A stretch of DNA of 64,000 nucleotides. Origin: Thioalkalivibrio sp. XN279. GTDB lineage: Bacteria > Pseudomonadota > Gammaproteobacteria > Steroidobacterales > XN24. The notes beneath the pieces were generated by a model. That model was not told the origin of the DNA and searched no databases. It saw nothing but the letters and a program-made list of their open reading frames with translations. Shown one piece after another: positions 20,230-29,134 of this stretch. The position numbers and the translations under genes are program-made. Numbering within the stretch: the first letter of the stretch is position 1; each line of letters starts with the position of its first letter. The DNA lies in NCBI RefSeq assembly GCF_011089885.1, contig NZ_JAANBD010000025.1, positions 62,001 to 126,000 of the forward strand, in the 5' to 3' direction.

Positions 20230-21525
20230 ATGAGCCAACGCATCGCCGCCCTGTTCGCCTTCCTTTTCCTGCTCGTGCCTGCGGCGCAGGCCGAGCTGCG
20301 CATCGAGATCACCCAGGGCGTGAGCGAGGCGGTACCCATCGCCGTGGTGCCGTTCGGCTACACAGGAGAGGGCAGGCCGGCGCTCGACCTGGCTGCGGTG
20401 ATCGACAGCGACCTGGCCTCGAGCGGGCGTTTTGCACCCATGGACCGACGTGACATGGTGGCGCGGCCGACGCGCGCCGAGGACGTGCGGCTGGATGACT
20501 GGCGCCTGCTGAAGACCGACATCCTGGTGATCGGGCAGGTCAGCCCGCTGGACGGCGACCGCTACGCGGTGGAGTTCCAGGTTTTCGACGTCTTTCGTGG
20601 CGAGCCCCTGATGGCTTTCAGCCTCACGGCGGCGGCTGCGAACCTGCGCGGCGCGGCGCACCGCATCGCCGACATGATCTTCGAGCGGCTCACCGGCGTG
20701 CCCGGCATTTTCTCGACCCGCATCGCCTACGTCACCGTCGACAAGTCCGGCGAGCGGAATCGCTACCGGCTGTGGCTCGCGGATGCGGACGGCGCCCGGC
20801 AAACCGCGATCGCCGAGTCATCCCAGCCGATCATGTCCCCCGCGTGGGCGCCGGACGGCCGGCGCATCGCCTACGTGTCCTTCGAGTCGGGCGTGTCGCG
20901 CATTTTCGTGCAGGAAGTGGCCACGGGGCGGCGTGAGGTGGTGTCGGGCCAGCCGGGTATCAACTCCGCCCCCGCATGGTCGCCCGACGGCCGCAAGCTT
21001 GCGCTCGTCCTCGGCGGCGTGGACGGCAATCTCGACATCCACGTGCTCTCGCTGGACTCGGGCCGGCTGCAGCAGGTCACGCGACACCCCGCCATCGACA
21101 CCGAGCCCGACTGGGCACCGGATGGCCGCAGCCTGTATTTCACTTCGGACCGGGCCGGCCGGCCGCAGGTGTATCGCGTGGGCCTGGACGGCGACACCCC
21201 GCGACGCGTGACCTTCGAAGGCGTGTACAACGCGCGGCCGCGCATTTCGCCGGACGGCTCGCAGCTGGCCGTGGTGCACAACGACCGGGGGAATTTCCGT
21301 ATCGCGCTGTTCGACCTGGCGCGCGGCTCGCTGCGGGTGTTGTCCGAAGGGCGCCAGGACGAGTCGCCGAGTTTCGCCCCCAACGGCAGCATGGTCATCT
21401 ACGCCACGCGTGATGGCGGCCGCGGCGTGCTGGCGGCGACATCCACCGACGGGCGCGTGAAGCAGCGCATCGCGACCACCGAGGGAGAAGTGCGCGAGCC
21501 GGTGTGGTCGCCTTACCCCCGCTAG
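20230..21525 (+). CDS. tolB: Tol-Pal periplasmic protein TolB
   Basis: TolB is a periplasmic beta-propeller that shuttles between Pal and the outer membrane. The 431-residue product begins with a signal peptide (IAALFAFLFLLVPAAQA, cleavage before ELRIEITQG). The N-terminal domain (about 22-165) contains IAVVPFGY, followed by repeated WSPDGRK/WAPDGR/ISPDGSQ blades of the six-bladed propeller. Upstream in-frame sequence overlaps tolA and is a shadow; the ATG at 20230 is preceded by only a weak ribosome-binding site, 8 bases after the tolA stop. Confidence 0.96.
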   Translation: MSQRIAALFAFLFLLVPAAQAELRIEITQGVSEAVPIAVVPFGYTGEGRPALDLAAVIDSDLASSGRFAPMDRRDMVARPTRAEDVRLDDWRLLKTDILVIGQVSPLDGDRYAVEFQVFDVFRGEPLMAFSLTAAAANLRGAAHRIADMIFERLTGVPGIFSTRIAYVTVDKSGERNRYRLWLADADGARQTAIAESSQPIMSPAWAPDGRRIAYVSFESGVSRIFVQEVATGRREVVSGQPGINSAPAWSPDGRKLALVLGGVDGNLDIHVLSLDSGRLQQVTRHPAIDTEPDWAPDGRSLYFTSDRAGRPQVYRVGLDGDTPRRVTFEGVYNARPRISPDGSQLAVVHNDRGNFRIALFDLARGSLRVLSEGRQDESPSFAPNGSMVIYATRDGGRGVLAATSTDGRVKQRIATTEGEVREPVWSPYPR

Positions 21526-21599
21526 TGCGAACAGTTAACATAGTGCAACTTATCGCCACGCCACCTGCGGCGCGGCAAGGCCAAGAGGAACAAAACGCC

Positions 21600-22142
21600 A
21601 TGTCCATGCGCAAGATTTTCATCGTGCTCGCCAGCGCGCTCGTGCTCGCCGCCTGCACCCGGACGACCGAGCCCGAGGAACCGGTTTCCGGCTCCGCCGT
21701 GGAGCCGGAGGACGGCTTCGTCACCCAGCCGTTGCCCGACGACGGCAGCTACGTCAATGGCCGCCCGGTGGAAGGCGGCTTCGGCGCCGGGGAAGGCGCC
21801 GAGGCGCTGTTGGGCCGGTCCATCATTTATTTCGACTTCGACTCCGCCGCGATCCGCGCCGAGTACACCGAGACGCTGGCGGCGCACGCCGACGAGCTGG
21901 TGGGCAATCCCGCCCTGACGGTCCGCCTCGAGGGACACACCGACGAGCGCGGTTCACGCGAGTACAACATCGGCCTGGGTGAGCGCCGTGCACAGGCGGT
22001 GCGCCGTGCGCTCATGCTCCAGGGCGTGCCCGCCGCGCAGCTGACCACGGTGAGCTACGGTGAAGAGCAGCCGGCCGTGACGGGGAGCGACGAGGAGGCC
22101 TGGGCCATGAACCGCCGCGTCGAGATCGTGTACCCGCAATGA
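21600..22142 (+). CDS. pal: Peptidoglycan-associated lipoprotein Pal
   Basis: Pal is an outer-membrane lipoprotein that binds peptidoglycan and TolB. The 180-residue precursor has a lipobox LVLAAC (Cys near residue 19), a disordered acidic linker, and an OmpA-like C-terminal domain with IYFDFDSAAIRAEY and LEGHTDERGSREYNIGLGERRA, which bind diaminopimelate. Here the linker is Glu/Pro/Gly-rich. A 74-base gap separates it from tolB, so an internal promoter is possible. AAGAGGAAC lies upstream of the ATG. The stop overlaps the next gene by 4 bases. Confidence 0.97.
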   Translation: MSMRKIFIVLASALVLAACTRTTEPEEPVSGSAVEPEDGFVTQPLPDDGSYVNGRPVEGGFGAGEGAEALLGRSIIYFDFDSAAIRAEYTETLAAHADELVGNPALTVRLEGHTDERGSREYNIGLGERRAQAVRRALMLQGVPAAQLTTVSYGEEQPAVTGSDEEAWAMNRRVEIVYPQ

Positions 22143-22954
22143 ACATGCGCAAGACCTGGCTGGTACTGGCAAGTGCCGCCTTGCTTGGCGGCTGCCTGCT
22201 GCCCCCCGAGGAAGATCCCGTGCTGATCAAGCTCGAGGAACTCGACCGTCGCGTCGGCGCGATCGAGCGCGTGGTACGCAACGAGAGCCTGTTGCAGATC
22301 GCCACCGAGCTCGAGGTGCTGCGCGAGGAAGTGCGTGGCCTGCGCGGCGCTTCCGAGGCGCTGCAGTACGAGGCGGAGAATGCCGCCACGCGGCAGCGCG
22401 ACCAGTACCTCGACCTCGACCAGCGCCTGCAGTCGCTGGAACGCCGTACGCGCGGGGGGCAGCCTGAAGACGCAGTCGAGGGGCTGCCGGGGGGCGGTGC
22501 GTTGGCCGTGCCTGTGCCGGTGACGCCGGCGCCGGCCGCGAACGGGTCGGCCGGAAACGTGTCGGCCGGCAACGGCCAGGCCGCCTACCAGGCGGCGCTG
22601 GAGCTGCTGCGCCAGGGACGTTATGCCCAGGCCGAGGAGGCGTTCCGCCAGTTCCTGGCGGATTTCCCCGACAGCGACCTGGTCGATAACGGCTTGTACT
22701 GGCTGGCCGAGACCCATTACGTCAACCGGGACTTCGAGACGGCCCTTGCCACCTTCCGCCAGGTGCTCGAGAAGCATCCGAACTCGCGCAAGGCGCCGGA
22801 TGCACTCTTGAAGGCGGGCTTCTGCGAGTACGAGTTGCAGCGCTTCGACGAGGCGCAGGCAACGCTACAGGCCGTGATGGAACAATATCCCGACTCGACG
22901 GCGGCGCGGCTGGCGACGCAGCGGCTCGAACGCATCCGCTCCGAGCAGCGTTAA
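22139..22954 (+). CDS. cpoB: Cell division coordinator CpoB/YbgF
   Basis: CpoB couples Tol-Pal-driven outer-membrane constriction to peptidoglycan synthesis. The 271-residue product has a coiled coil after the signal sequence (about residues 28-100, EELDRRVGAIERVVRNE and onward), a Gly/Pro/Ala linker, and TPR repeats (AYQAALELLRQGRYAQAEEAF, LADFPDSDLVDNGLYWLAE, and onward) that end in the family's DSTAARLATQRLERI. The signal sequence ends in ALLGGC, which reads as a lipobox, so this copy may be lipid-anchored, whereas the E. coli protein is soluble. It overlaps pal by 4 bases and queE follows after 6. Confidence 0.93.
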   Translation: MNMRKTWLVLASAALLGGCLLPPEEDPVLIKLEELDRRVGAIERVVRNESLLQIATELEVLREEVRGLRGASEALQYEAENAATRQRDQYLDLDQRLQSLERRTRGGQPEDAVEGLPGGGALAVPVPVTPAPAANGSAGNVSAGNGQAAYQAALELLRQGRYAQAEEAFRQFLADFPDSDLVDNGLYWLAETHYVNRDFETALATFRQVLEKHPNSRKAPDALLKAGFCEYELQRFDEAQATLQAVMEQYPDSTAARLATQRLERIRSEQR

Positions 22955-22960
22955 CGGCAG

Positions 22961-23635
22961 ATGAGCGCGGCGAGCGAGGAGGCCGTGCGCGCCGAGGCGG
23001 CGCTGCGGATCACCGAGATATTCCTTTCGGTGCAGGGCGAGGCGAGCAGCGTCGGCTGGCCGACGGTGTTCGTGCGCCTGACCGGTTGTCCCCTGCGCTG
23101 CACTTATTGCGACACGGCCTACGCATTCCACGGCGGCGAGCGGCTGTCACTGGACGAGATACTGGCCCGTGTCGCCGGCCACGGCGTGCGCCACGTCTGC
23201 GTCACCGGCGGTGAGCCGCTGGCGCAGCGCGCCTGCCTCGACCTGGTGACGCGCCTGTGCGACGCCGGATACGCCGTGTCGGTGGAAACCAGCGGCGCGC
23301 TGGATATCGGCGGCCTGGATCCGCGTGCGCAGCGCGTGATGGACGTCAAGACGCCGGCCTCGGGAGAATCCGCCCGCAACCTTCCCACCAACCTGGACGC
23401 GTTGCGCCGCCAGGACTGCGCCAAGTTCGTCGTCTGCGACCGCGCCGATTACGATTGGGCGCGGCAGTTCGTCAGTGAACACGGCCTGGCGACGCGCTGC
23501 GAGGTGCTGTTCTCGCCGTGCTGGGGCCGGGTGGCGCCGGCAGCGCTGGCGGAGTGGATCCTTGCGGACCGGCTCCCGGTCCGTTTCCAGTTGCAGCTGC
23601 ACAAGGTCCTGTGGGGCGATGTCCCGGGACGGTGA
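22961..23635 (+). CDS. queE: 7-carboxy-7-deazaguanine synthase QueE
   Basis: QueE is a radical-SAM enzyme that contracts the ring of 6-carboxytetrahydropterin to 7-carboxy-7-deazaguanine in preQ0/queuosine synthesis. The 224-residue protein carries CPLRCTYC with Cys43, Cys47 and Cys50 ligating the 4Fe-4S cluster, then [11 protein letters not shown] as the SAM-binding region. Length and start [13 protein letters not shown] are typical of the gammaproteobacterial form. It overlaps the queC start by 17 bases, so translation is coupled. Confidence 0.95.
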   Translation: MSAASEEAVRAEAALRITEIFLSVQGEASSVGWPTVFVRLTGCPLRCTYCDTAYAFHGGERLSLDEILARVAGHGVRHVCVTGGEPLAQRACLDLVTRLCDAGYAVSVETSGALDIGGLDPRAQRVMDVKTPASGESARNLPTNLDALRRQDCAKFVVCDRADYDWARQFVSEHGLATRCEVLFSPCWGRVAPAALAEWILADRLPVRFQLQLHKVLWGDVPGR

Positions 23636-24320
23636 TACGTCGGCCGCACGTGCGGTCGTGCTGCTGTCCGGCGGCCTGGACTCGGCCACCGTCCTCGCCG
23701 CCGCGGTGCACGCGGGACTCGAGTGCCACACGCTGAGCTTCCGTTACGGCCAGCGCCACGACGCGGAGCTGGTCGCGGCAGCGCGCATCTCCACCGCCCT
23801 GGGGGCGGCTTCGCACCGCGTCATCGGCATCGACCTGGGCACGGTCGGCGGCTCGGCGCTGACCGATCCGGATATCGCGGTTCCCGAGGCGCCGTCCGCG
23901 GGCATCCCGGTGACCTACGTGCCGGCGCGCAACAGCGTTTTCCTGGCTCTCGGGATGGGCCTCGCCGAGGTGCTGGAGGCCGACGAACTGCACATCGGCG
24001 TGAACGCCGTGGACTATTCCGGATATCCGGATTGCCGCCCCGAGTTCATCGCGGCCTTTACGCGCGTGGCCGCGCTGGCGACGCGTCGCGCGGTGGAGGG
24101 CAGGCCGCTGTGCATCCAGGCGCCGCTGATCGAGCTCAGCAAGGCGGACATCATTCGTTGGGGCGTCGCACTCGGCGTGGACTATGCGCTCACCGTATCC
24201 TGCTACCAGGCCGACGCGGACGGGACCGCCTGCGGCCGCTGCGATGCGTGTCGCCTGCGTCGCGAGGGCTTCGCGGCGGCCGGCGTGCCCGACCCGACCC
24301 GATACCGCAGCCCGGAGTGA
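23619..24320 (+). CDS. queC: 7-cyano-7-deazaguanine synthase QueC
   Basis: QueC converts 7-carboxy-7-deazaguanine to preQ0 using ammonia and ATP, the step after QueE. The 233-residue product has the PP-loop [13 protein letters not shown] near the N-terminus, and the zinc-binding Cys set in [20 protein letters not shown] near the C-terminus. The chosen ATG lies 17 bases inside queE; the in-frame ATG at 23475 is a shadow within queE. It is the last gene before tRNA-Lys. Confidence 0.95.
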   Translation: MSRDGDTSAARAVVLLSGGLDSATVLAAAVHAGLECHTLSFRYGQRHDAELVAAARISTALGAASHRVIGIDLGTVGGSALTDPDIAVPEAPSAGIPVTYVPARNSVFLALGMGLAEVLEADELHIGVNAVDYSGYPDCRPEFIAAFTRVAALATRRAVEGRPLCIQAPLIELSKADIIRWGVALGVDYALTVSCYQADADGTACGRCDACRLRREGFAAAGVPDPTRYRSPE

Positions 24321-24340
24321 TGGGCTAAACTGTCGCGCCC

Positions 24341-24366
24341 GCGGGACCTGCCCGCGCGTGTCCCGC
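24341..24366. repeat. Inverted repeat in tRNA-Lys leader
   Basis: GCGGGAC at 24341-24347 and GTCCCGC at 24360-24366 are perfect 7-base complements with a 12-base loop, ending 6 bases before the mature tRNA 5' end. TAAACT at 24326-24331 upstream could be the -10 of a tRNA promoter with a GC-rich start region. The hairpin could guide 5' processing or simply reflect high GC. Confidence 0.3.
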
Positions 24367-24372
24367 CCGTAA

Positions 24373-24448
24373 GGGCCGTTAGCTCAATCGGTAGAGCAGC
24401 GGGCTTTTAACCCGTTGGTTCTGGGTTCGAGTCCCAGGCGGCCCACCA
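24373..24448 (+). tRNA. tRNA-Lys(UUU)
   Basis: A full cloverleaf can be drawn. The acceptor stem is GGGCCGT with GCGGCCC (one G-U pair), the D arm GCTC/GAGC, and the anticodon stem GCGGG/CCCGT encloses the loop CTTTTAA, giving anticodon UUU (codon AAA, Lys). The variable loop is TGGTT, the T arm CTGGG/CCCAG carries TTCGAGT, and the discriminator A is followed by an encoded CCA at 24446-24448. It is a single tRNA gene downstream of queC. Confidence 0.97.
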
Positions 24449-24466
24449 TTCACTCCTGCACGCAGC

Positions 24467-25288
24467 CTATCGCGGCGGTGCGCCGTGGCGTCCCTGGCCG
24501 GCGCTGAAAGCCGCTGCACCGTCACGGGCTTCAGTGCGCAGGGCGTCCAGCCCGGCGGCAAACTCGGCCTGCAGCGCCGCCATCTCGTCGGGAAACACCC
24601 CGTAGCGCAGGGCGTCGCGGTCGCTGCGCAGGCAGGCCTGTGGCGCCTCAGCCAGCGCAGCGGCAAGCGCGAGGGCGGCAGAAAGCGCGGCGCCGTGTTC
24701 GACGACGCGGTCGCACAGGCCGATGGCGAGGCATTCCTCGGCATCGATCCGCCGCCCGCTGAGCACCAGGTCCAGGGCGCGGCCCAGGCCGACGATGCGC
24801 GGCAGCCGGACAGTGCCGCCGTCGATCAGCGGTACGCCCCAGCGCCGGCACAGCACGCCCATCCAGGCGCTGCGCTCCATCACCCGCAGGTCGCACCACA
24901 ACGCCAGTTCCATGCCGCCGGCGACCGCGGGTCCGGCGATCGCCGCGATCACCGGCTTGCTCAAGCGCAATCGCGTCGGTCCCATCGGGCCGAGGGGCGG
25001 CTCGCCGCGCTCGCCGAAATGCAATTGCGCCAGCCAGGCATCGGCCTGCCCGGCGGCCAGGGTCTTGAGGTCGAAGCCGGCACAAAAGCTGTCGCCGCTC
25101 CCGGTCAGCACGGCGACCGCGGCGTCGGCATCGGCTTCGAAAGCCAGCATCGCGTGGTAGAGCTGCAAGGCGGTAGCCGGGTCTACGGCGTTGCGCACGC
25201 CCGGCCGGGCAAGCGAGATCACGGTGACGTGCCCCTGGCGGGTGCTTTCGACGGTCCGTGGCGAGGTCTGGTCGATGGGCTCGGACAT
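24467..25288 (-). CDS. Crotonase/enoyl-CoA hydratase-family protein
   Basis: The 273-residue protein has the crotonase fold: SGDSFCAGFDLKTLAAG gives the oxyanion-hole segment (residues 64-80), GPAVAGGMELALWCDLRV carries the conserved Glu127, and the C-terminal helical part is Ala-rich. At the position of the second catalytic Glu of classical enoyl-CoA hydratases the sequence reads MGVLCRRWG, with Cys147. The enzyme may therefore catalyse a different crotonase reaction (isomerase, thioesterase or decarboxylase type) rather than hydration. It is monocistronic, separated from the divergent NAGGN operon by 257 bases, and its stop lies 19 bases from the tRNA. Confidence 0.8.
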   Translation of the reverse strand: MSEPIDQTSPRTVESTRQGHVTVISLARPGVRNAVDPATALQLYHAMLAFEADADAAVAVLTGSGDSFCAGFDLKTLAAGQADAWLAQLHFGERGEPPLGPMGPTRLRLSKPVIAAIAGPAVAGGMELALWCDLRVMERSAWMGVLCRRWGVPLIDGGTVRLPRIVGLGRALDLVLSGRRIDAEECLAIGLCDRVVEHGAALSAALALAAALAEAPQACLRSDRDALRYGVFPDEMAALQAEFAAGLDALRTEARDGAAAFSAGQGRHGAPPR

Positions 25289-25545
25289 GTTCGTAAGCTA
25301 TTGATTTGAAATGGGACTGCGCGACATGTTACCCTGCCTTGACTCGACGTGACGACCTGGAGACCGCTGCTCGCGCGGCGCCTAGCCGATGATGCGTGCC
25401 GGACCAGACCGCAGGCTTGCCCGGATCACCGGGGGTTTCGCCGCCGCCGTTGCCCTGGGCGACAGGTACAGCGCGGACGTCAATCACTCGCACTAAGACA
25501 ATACAGGCCCCGGTGCCGAACGCCAGGGTCGCAAGGAGTTTTTTC
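25289..25545. other. Divergent intergenic region before the NAGGN operon
   Basis: This 257-base region separates the crotonase gene from asnO and should hold both promoters. TTGACT at 25339-25344 is the best -35-like hexamer, but no matching -10 is found 16-18 bases on. AAGGAG at 25534-25539 is the ribosome-binding site of asnO. A 73-codon minus-strand reading frame starting MKKLLATLAFGT covers much of the region (see rejected items). No terminator is visible. Confidence 0.5.
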
Positions 25546-27315
25546 ATGTGTGGAATCGCCGGCGAGATTCGCTTCGACGGCGCTGCGGCCGACACCGGGC
25601 GCGTGCAACGGATGCTTGACCTGATGAGCGCGCGCGGGCCCGACGACGACGGGCTGGTGGCACAGGGGCCGGTCGCCCTGGGCCACCGGCGCCTCGCGAT
25701 CGTCGACCTGTCGGAGCGCGGTGCACAGCCGATGCGCGACCAGGAGCTCGGCCTGACGATCGTCTTCAACGGCTGCATCTACAACCACGACGAGTTGCGC
25801 CGTCGCCTCTCCGGCAAGGGTTACCGCTTTTTCTCCCGCAGCGACACCGAAGTGATTCTCAAGGCCTACCACGCCTGGGGCGAGCGTTGCGTCGAGGAGT
25901 TCAAGGGCATGTTCGCCTTCTGCCTGCGCGAGCACGACAGCGGGCGGCTGTTCCTGGCGCGCGATCGTCTCGGCATCAAGCCGCTGTATTACAGCCACGA
26001 GGCCGGCGTGTTCCGCTTCGCCTCGGCCTTGCCGGCGCTGCTGCGCGACGGCCTGGCGAGCAAGGCGCTCGATCCGGTCGCACTGCATCACTACATGAGC
26101 TTCCATTCCGTGGTGCCGGCGCCGCGCACGCTGCTGCAGTCGATCCGCAAGCTGGCCCCGGGCTGCCGCATGCGTATCGAGACCGACGGCACCATCCGCG
26201 AAGAGCGCTACTGGTCGCTGGAGTTCGGCGCCCGGGAGGGCGATCCGCAGGGCGCGGAGGAATGGGAAGATGCGGTGCTGGAGTCCATGCGCCAGGCCGT
26301 GCGTCGTCGCCTCACCGGCGATGTGCCGGTGGGCGTGCTGCTGTCGGGCGGGCTCGATTCCAGCCTTATCACCGGGCTGCTGGCGCGCGAGGGCGTACCG
26401 CACCTGAACACCTTCACGGTCGGGTTCGAGGACGTCGGCAAGGAAGAGGGCAACGAGTTTCGCTACTCGGACCTCGTCGCCCAGACCTTCGGCACCGAGC
26501 ACCACCAGGTGTTCATCGACTCCAGTACGCTGCTCAAGCACCTGCCGGGCTGTTTCTCCGCCATGGCGGAGCCCATGGTGAGCCACGACAACATCGGCTT
26601 CTACCTGCTGTCGCGCGAGGTCTCCAAGCACGTCAAGGTGGTGCAGAGCGGGCAGGGCGCCGACGAGGTCTTCGGCGGTTACCACTGGTATCCGCCGCTG
26701 CTCGAGAGCCGTGACCCGGTGGCGGACTACGCCCGGGTGTTCTTCGACCGCGACCATGCCGAGTTTGCCGAAGCCGTGCATCCGGACCTCGTGGAGCGCG
26801 ACTTCAGCCGCGAATTCGTGGCGGACTGGTTCGACTCGGCGGCGGCGACGGCGCCGGTGGACAAGGCCTTGCACATCGACACCAACGTCATGCTGGTGGA
26901 CGACCCCGTGAAGCGGGTCGACAACATGACCATGGCCTGGGGCCTGGAGGCGCGGACGCCGTTCCTGGACCACGAGGTGGTGGAGCTCGCCGCGCGTTGT
27001 CCCGCGCCGCTGAAGCTGGCGCAGGAGGGCAAGGGCGTGCTGAAAGAAGCCGCGCGGCGAGTGATCCCGGACGGCGTGATCGACCGTCCCAAGGGCTACT
27101 TCCCGGTGCCGGCACTGAAGTACCTGCGTGGCGAGAGCCTGGAGATGGTGCGCGACGCCCTGACCGGGCGCGCCGCACGAGAGCGCGGCGTCTTCAACCC
27201 CGCCTACGTCGAGCGCCTGCTGCAGGCGCCCGAGGAGCACCTGACGCCGCTGCGCGGCTCCAAGCTCTGGCAGCTGGCGGTGTTCGAACTGTGGATGCAG
27301 ACACACGGGATCTGA
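25546..27315 (+). CDS. asnO: NAGGN amidotransferase AsnO (asparagine synthase-like)
   Basis: AsnO amidates N-acetylglutaminylglutamine to its C-terminal amide, NAGGN, a dipeptide osmoprotectant first described in rhizobia and pseudomonads. The 589-residue protein has an N-terminal Ntn-type glutaminase (MCGIAGEIRFDG, Cys2 as nucleophile, then RGPDDDG and FNGCIYNHDELR), and a C-terminal synthetase domain with the PP-loop [17 protein letters not shown]. It matches the trio_amidotrans subgroup of asparagine synthases, not AsnB, and the next two genes confirm this. AAGGAG precedes the ATG, seven bases away. The gap to ngg is 4 bases. Confidence 0.9.
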   Translation: MCGIAGEIRFDGAAADTGRVQRMLDLMSARGPDDDGLVAQGPVALGHRRLAIVDLSERGAQPMRDQELGLTIVFNGCIYNHDELRRRLSGKGYRFFSRSDTEVILKAYHAWGERCVEEFKGMFAFCLREHDSGRLFLARDRLGIKPLYYSHEAGVFRFASALPALLRDGLASKALDPVALHHYMSFHSVVPAPRTLLQSIRKLAPGCRMRIETDGTIREERYWSLEFGAREGDPQGAEEWEDAVLESMRQAVRRRLTGDVPVGVLLSGGLDSSLITGLLAREGVPHLNTFTVGFEDVGKEEGNEFRYSDLVAQTFGTEHHQVFIDSSTLLKHLPGCFSAMAEPMVSHDNIGFYLLSREVSKHVKVVQSGQGADEVFGGYHWYPPLLESRDPVADYARVFFDRDHAEFAEAVHPDLVERDFSREFVADWFDSAAATAPVDKALHIDTNVMLVDDPVKRVDNMTMAWGLEARTPFLDHEVVELAARCPAPLKLAQEGKGVLKEAARRVIPDGVIDRPKGYFPVPALKYLRGESLEMVRDALTGRAARERGVFNPAYVERLLQAPEEHLTPLRGSKLWQLAVFELWMQTHGI

Positions 27316-27319
27316 GGTC

Positions 27320-29134
27320 ATGAGCGGAAAGAAAGTCTCAGGCGGCGAGCGTGGTGCGTCGAAGGGCGGACACCCGGCCTCCGACCGCTCGCGTCACCGG
27401 CTCGAACGCCAGGGCTCTGCCACGCTGCGCGGCTTCGTCGAGGAGGATCCGCAGCACAAGGGCACCCCGCTGAAACCCAACGCGACGCTGGACTGCGGCT
27501 GGGGCCGGCTGGTCTTCGCCCACACTTTCAGCGACAACGCCGAGCTGGCGCGCACCCTGCTGCAGGAGAAGGAAGGGCAACGCGACATCGCGATCTACCT
27601 GCGCGACCCGCACGTCGTTCTCGCCATGGCGCCGCAGGACCTGTTCCTCGACCCTTCGCACACCTACCGCTTGTGGTTTTTCAATTACCGCCCGGCACGG
27701 GTGCAGCCGCGCGGTTTCCGCGTGCGCCGACTGCGCAGCCGCGAGGACGCCGATGCCATGTACCGCCTGCTCAGCAGCCGCCGGATGGTGCCGCCCAGCC
27801 CCGAGTTCGTGCTCGAGCGGCTCAAGTCGCGCGCGTTGTCGTTCTTCATCGCCGAGGACGAGGACAGCGGCAGGATCATCGGTACCGTGACGGGGGTCGA
27901 CCACGTCCATGCCTTCGGCGACCCGGAAAAGGGCTCCAGCATGTGGTGCCTCGCAGTGGATCCGCAGGCGGCGCAGCCTGGCATCGGCCGCGCCCTGGTG
28001 GCATGGGTGGCCGACCACTACGCGGCCCGCGGACGTGCATTCATGGACTTGTCGGTGATGCACGACAACGAGGCCGTCATCCGCCTGTACGAGAAGATGG
28101 GCTTCGAGCGCGTACCGGTGTTCGCCCTGAAACGGAAGAACGCCATCAACGAGCCCCTGTTCGTCGGCCCGGAGAACTACGACGCGCTGAACCCATATGC
28201 GCGCATCATCGTCGACGAGGCACGCCGGCGCGGCATCGGCGTGGAGCTGGTCGACGCCGAGGAAGGATATTTCGCGCTCACCCTGGGCGGACGCAGCATC
28301 CTGTGCCGTGAATCGCTCTCCGAGCTGACCAACGCCGTCGCCATGAGCCGCTGCGACGACAAGCGCATCACGCGCAAATTGCTCGCCGAGGCGGGCCTGA
28401 GCGTGCCGGCCCAGCAGGTGGCGGGCGACGCGGACTCCGATCGGGCTTTCCTGGCTGAGCATGGCGCCGTGGTGGTCAAGCCCGCGCGCGGGGAGCAGGG
28501 CCGGGGCGTTGCGGTGGACATCACGGATGCAGATGAAATGTCCGCGGCGATCGCGGCGGCCGGGCGCGTCTCTGATCGCGTCATCCTCGAGTCCTGTGCG
28601 CGCGGCGATGACCTGCGCGTCATCGTCATCGACTACCGCGTGGTCGCCGCCGCCTTGCGCAAGCCCGCCGAGATCACCGGCGACGGACGGCACGACATCC
28701 GCACGCTGATCGAAAAGCAGAGCCGCCGCCGTGCCGCGGCGACGGGTGGCGAGAGCCGGATCCCGCTGGACGAGGAGACCGAACGCTGCGTGAGCCGCAA
28801 GGGTCACGCTCTCGACGAGGTGCTGCCGCCGGGCGAGACACTGCGCGTGCGCGCCACGGCCAATCTGCACACCGGCGGGACCTTGCACGACGTGACGGAG
28901 CGCCTGTCGCCGCAGCTGCGCAAGGTGTGCGAGACGGCGGCGCGCACGCTGAAGATTCCGGTCGTCGGCCTGGACCTGCTGGTGACGGACCCGGCCGGGG
29001 ACGACTATGTCTTCATCGAGGCCAACGAGCGGCCGGGACTGGCCAACCATGAGCCGCAGCCCACGGCTGAGCGCTTCGTCGACTTCCTCTTCCCGCAGAC
29101 TGTACAGGTGAGCGATGCGACCCCTGCAAATTGA
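27320..29134 (+). CDS. ngg: N-acetylglutaminylglutamine synthetase Ngg (GNAT plus ATP-grasp)
   Basis: The 604-residue protein is the second member of the NAGGN operon. It has an N-terminal helical segment, a GNAT acetyltransferase domain (about residues 130-270; AVDPQAAQPGIGRALVAWVA is the acetyl-CoA loop), and a C-terminal ATP-grasp ligase domain (about 330-590; AVVVKPARGEQGRGVAV and FIEANERPGLANHE). It acetylates glutamine and ligates a second glutamine. The N-terminal 25 residues are Lys/Arg/Ser-rich. It overlaps the peptidase gene by 20 bases. Confidence 0.9.
   Translation: MSGKKVSGGERGASKGGHPASDRSRHRLERQGSATLRGFVEEDPQHKGTPLKPNATLDCGWGRLVFAHTFSDNAELARTLLQEKEGQRDIAIYLRDPHVVLAMAPQDLFLDPSHTYRLWFFNYRPARVQPRGFRVRRLRSREDADAMYRLLSSRRMVPPSPEFVLERLKSRALSFFIAEDEDSGRIIGTVTGVDHVHAFGDPEKGSSMWCLAVDPQAAQPGIGRALVAWVADHYAARGRAFMDLSVMHDNEAVIRLYEKMGFERVPVFALKRKNAINEPLFVGPENYDALNPYARIIVDEARRRGIGVELVDAEEGYFALTLGGRSILCRESLSELTNAVAMSRCDDKRITRKLLAEAGLSVPAQQVAGDADSDRAFLAEHGAVVVKPARGEQGRGVAVDITDADEMSAAIAAAGRVSDRVILESCARGDDLRVIVIDYRVVAAALRKPAEITGDGRHDIRTLIEKQSRRRAAATGGESRIPLDEETERCVSRKGHALDEVLPPGETLRVRATANLHTGGTLHDVTERLSPQLRKVCETAARTLKIPVVGLDLLVTDPAGDDYVFIEANERPGLANHEPQPTAERFVDFLFPQTVQVSDATPAN

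Noticed and set aside
25329-25547. Minus-strand 73-codon frame starting MKKLLATLAFGT with a signal-like N-terminus, in the crotonase/asnO gap
   Set aside because: Its start codon coincides with the asnO start and has no ribosome-binding site, whereas asnO has AAGGAG. The signal-like look may come by chance; a homologue search or peptide data could revive it.
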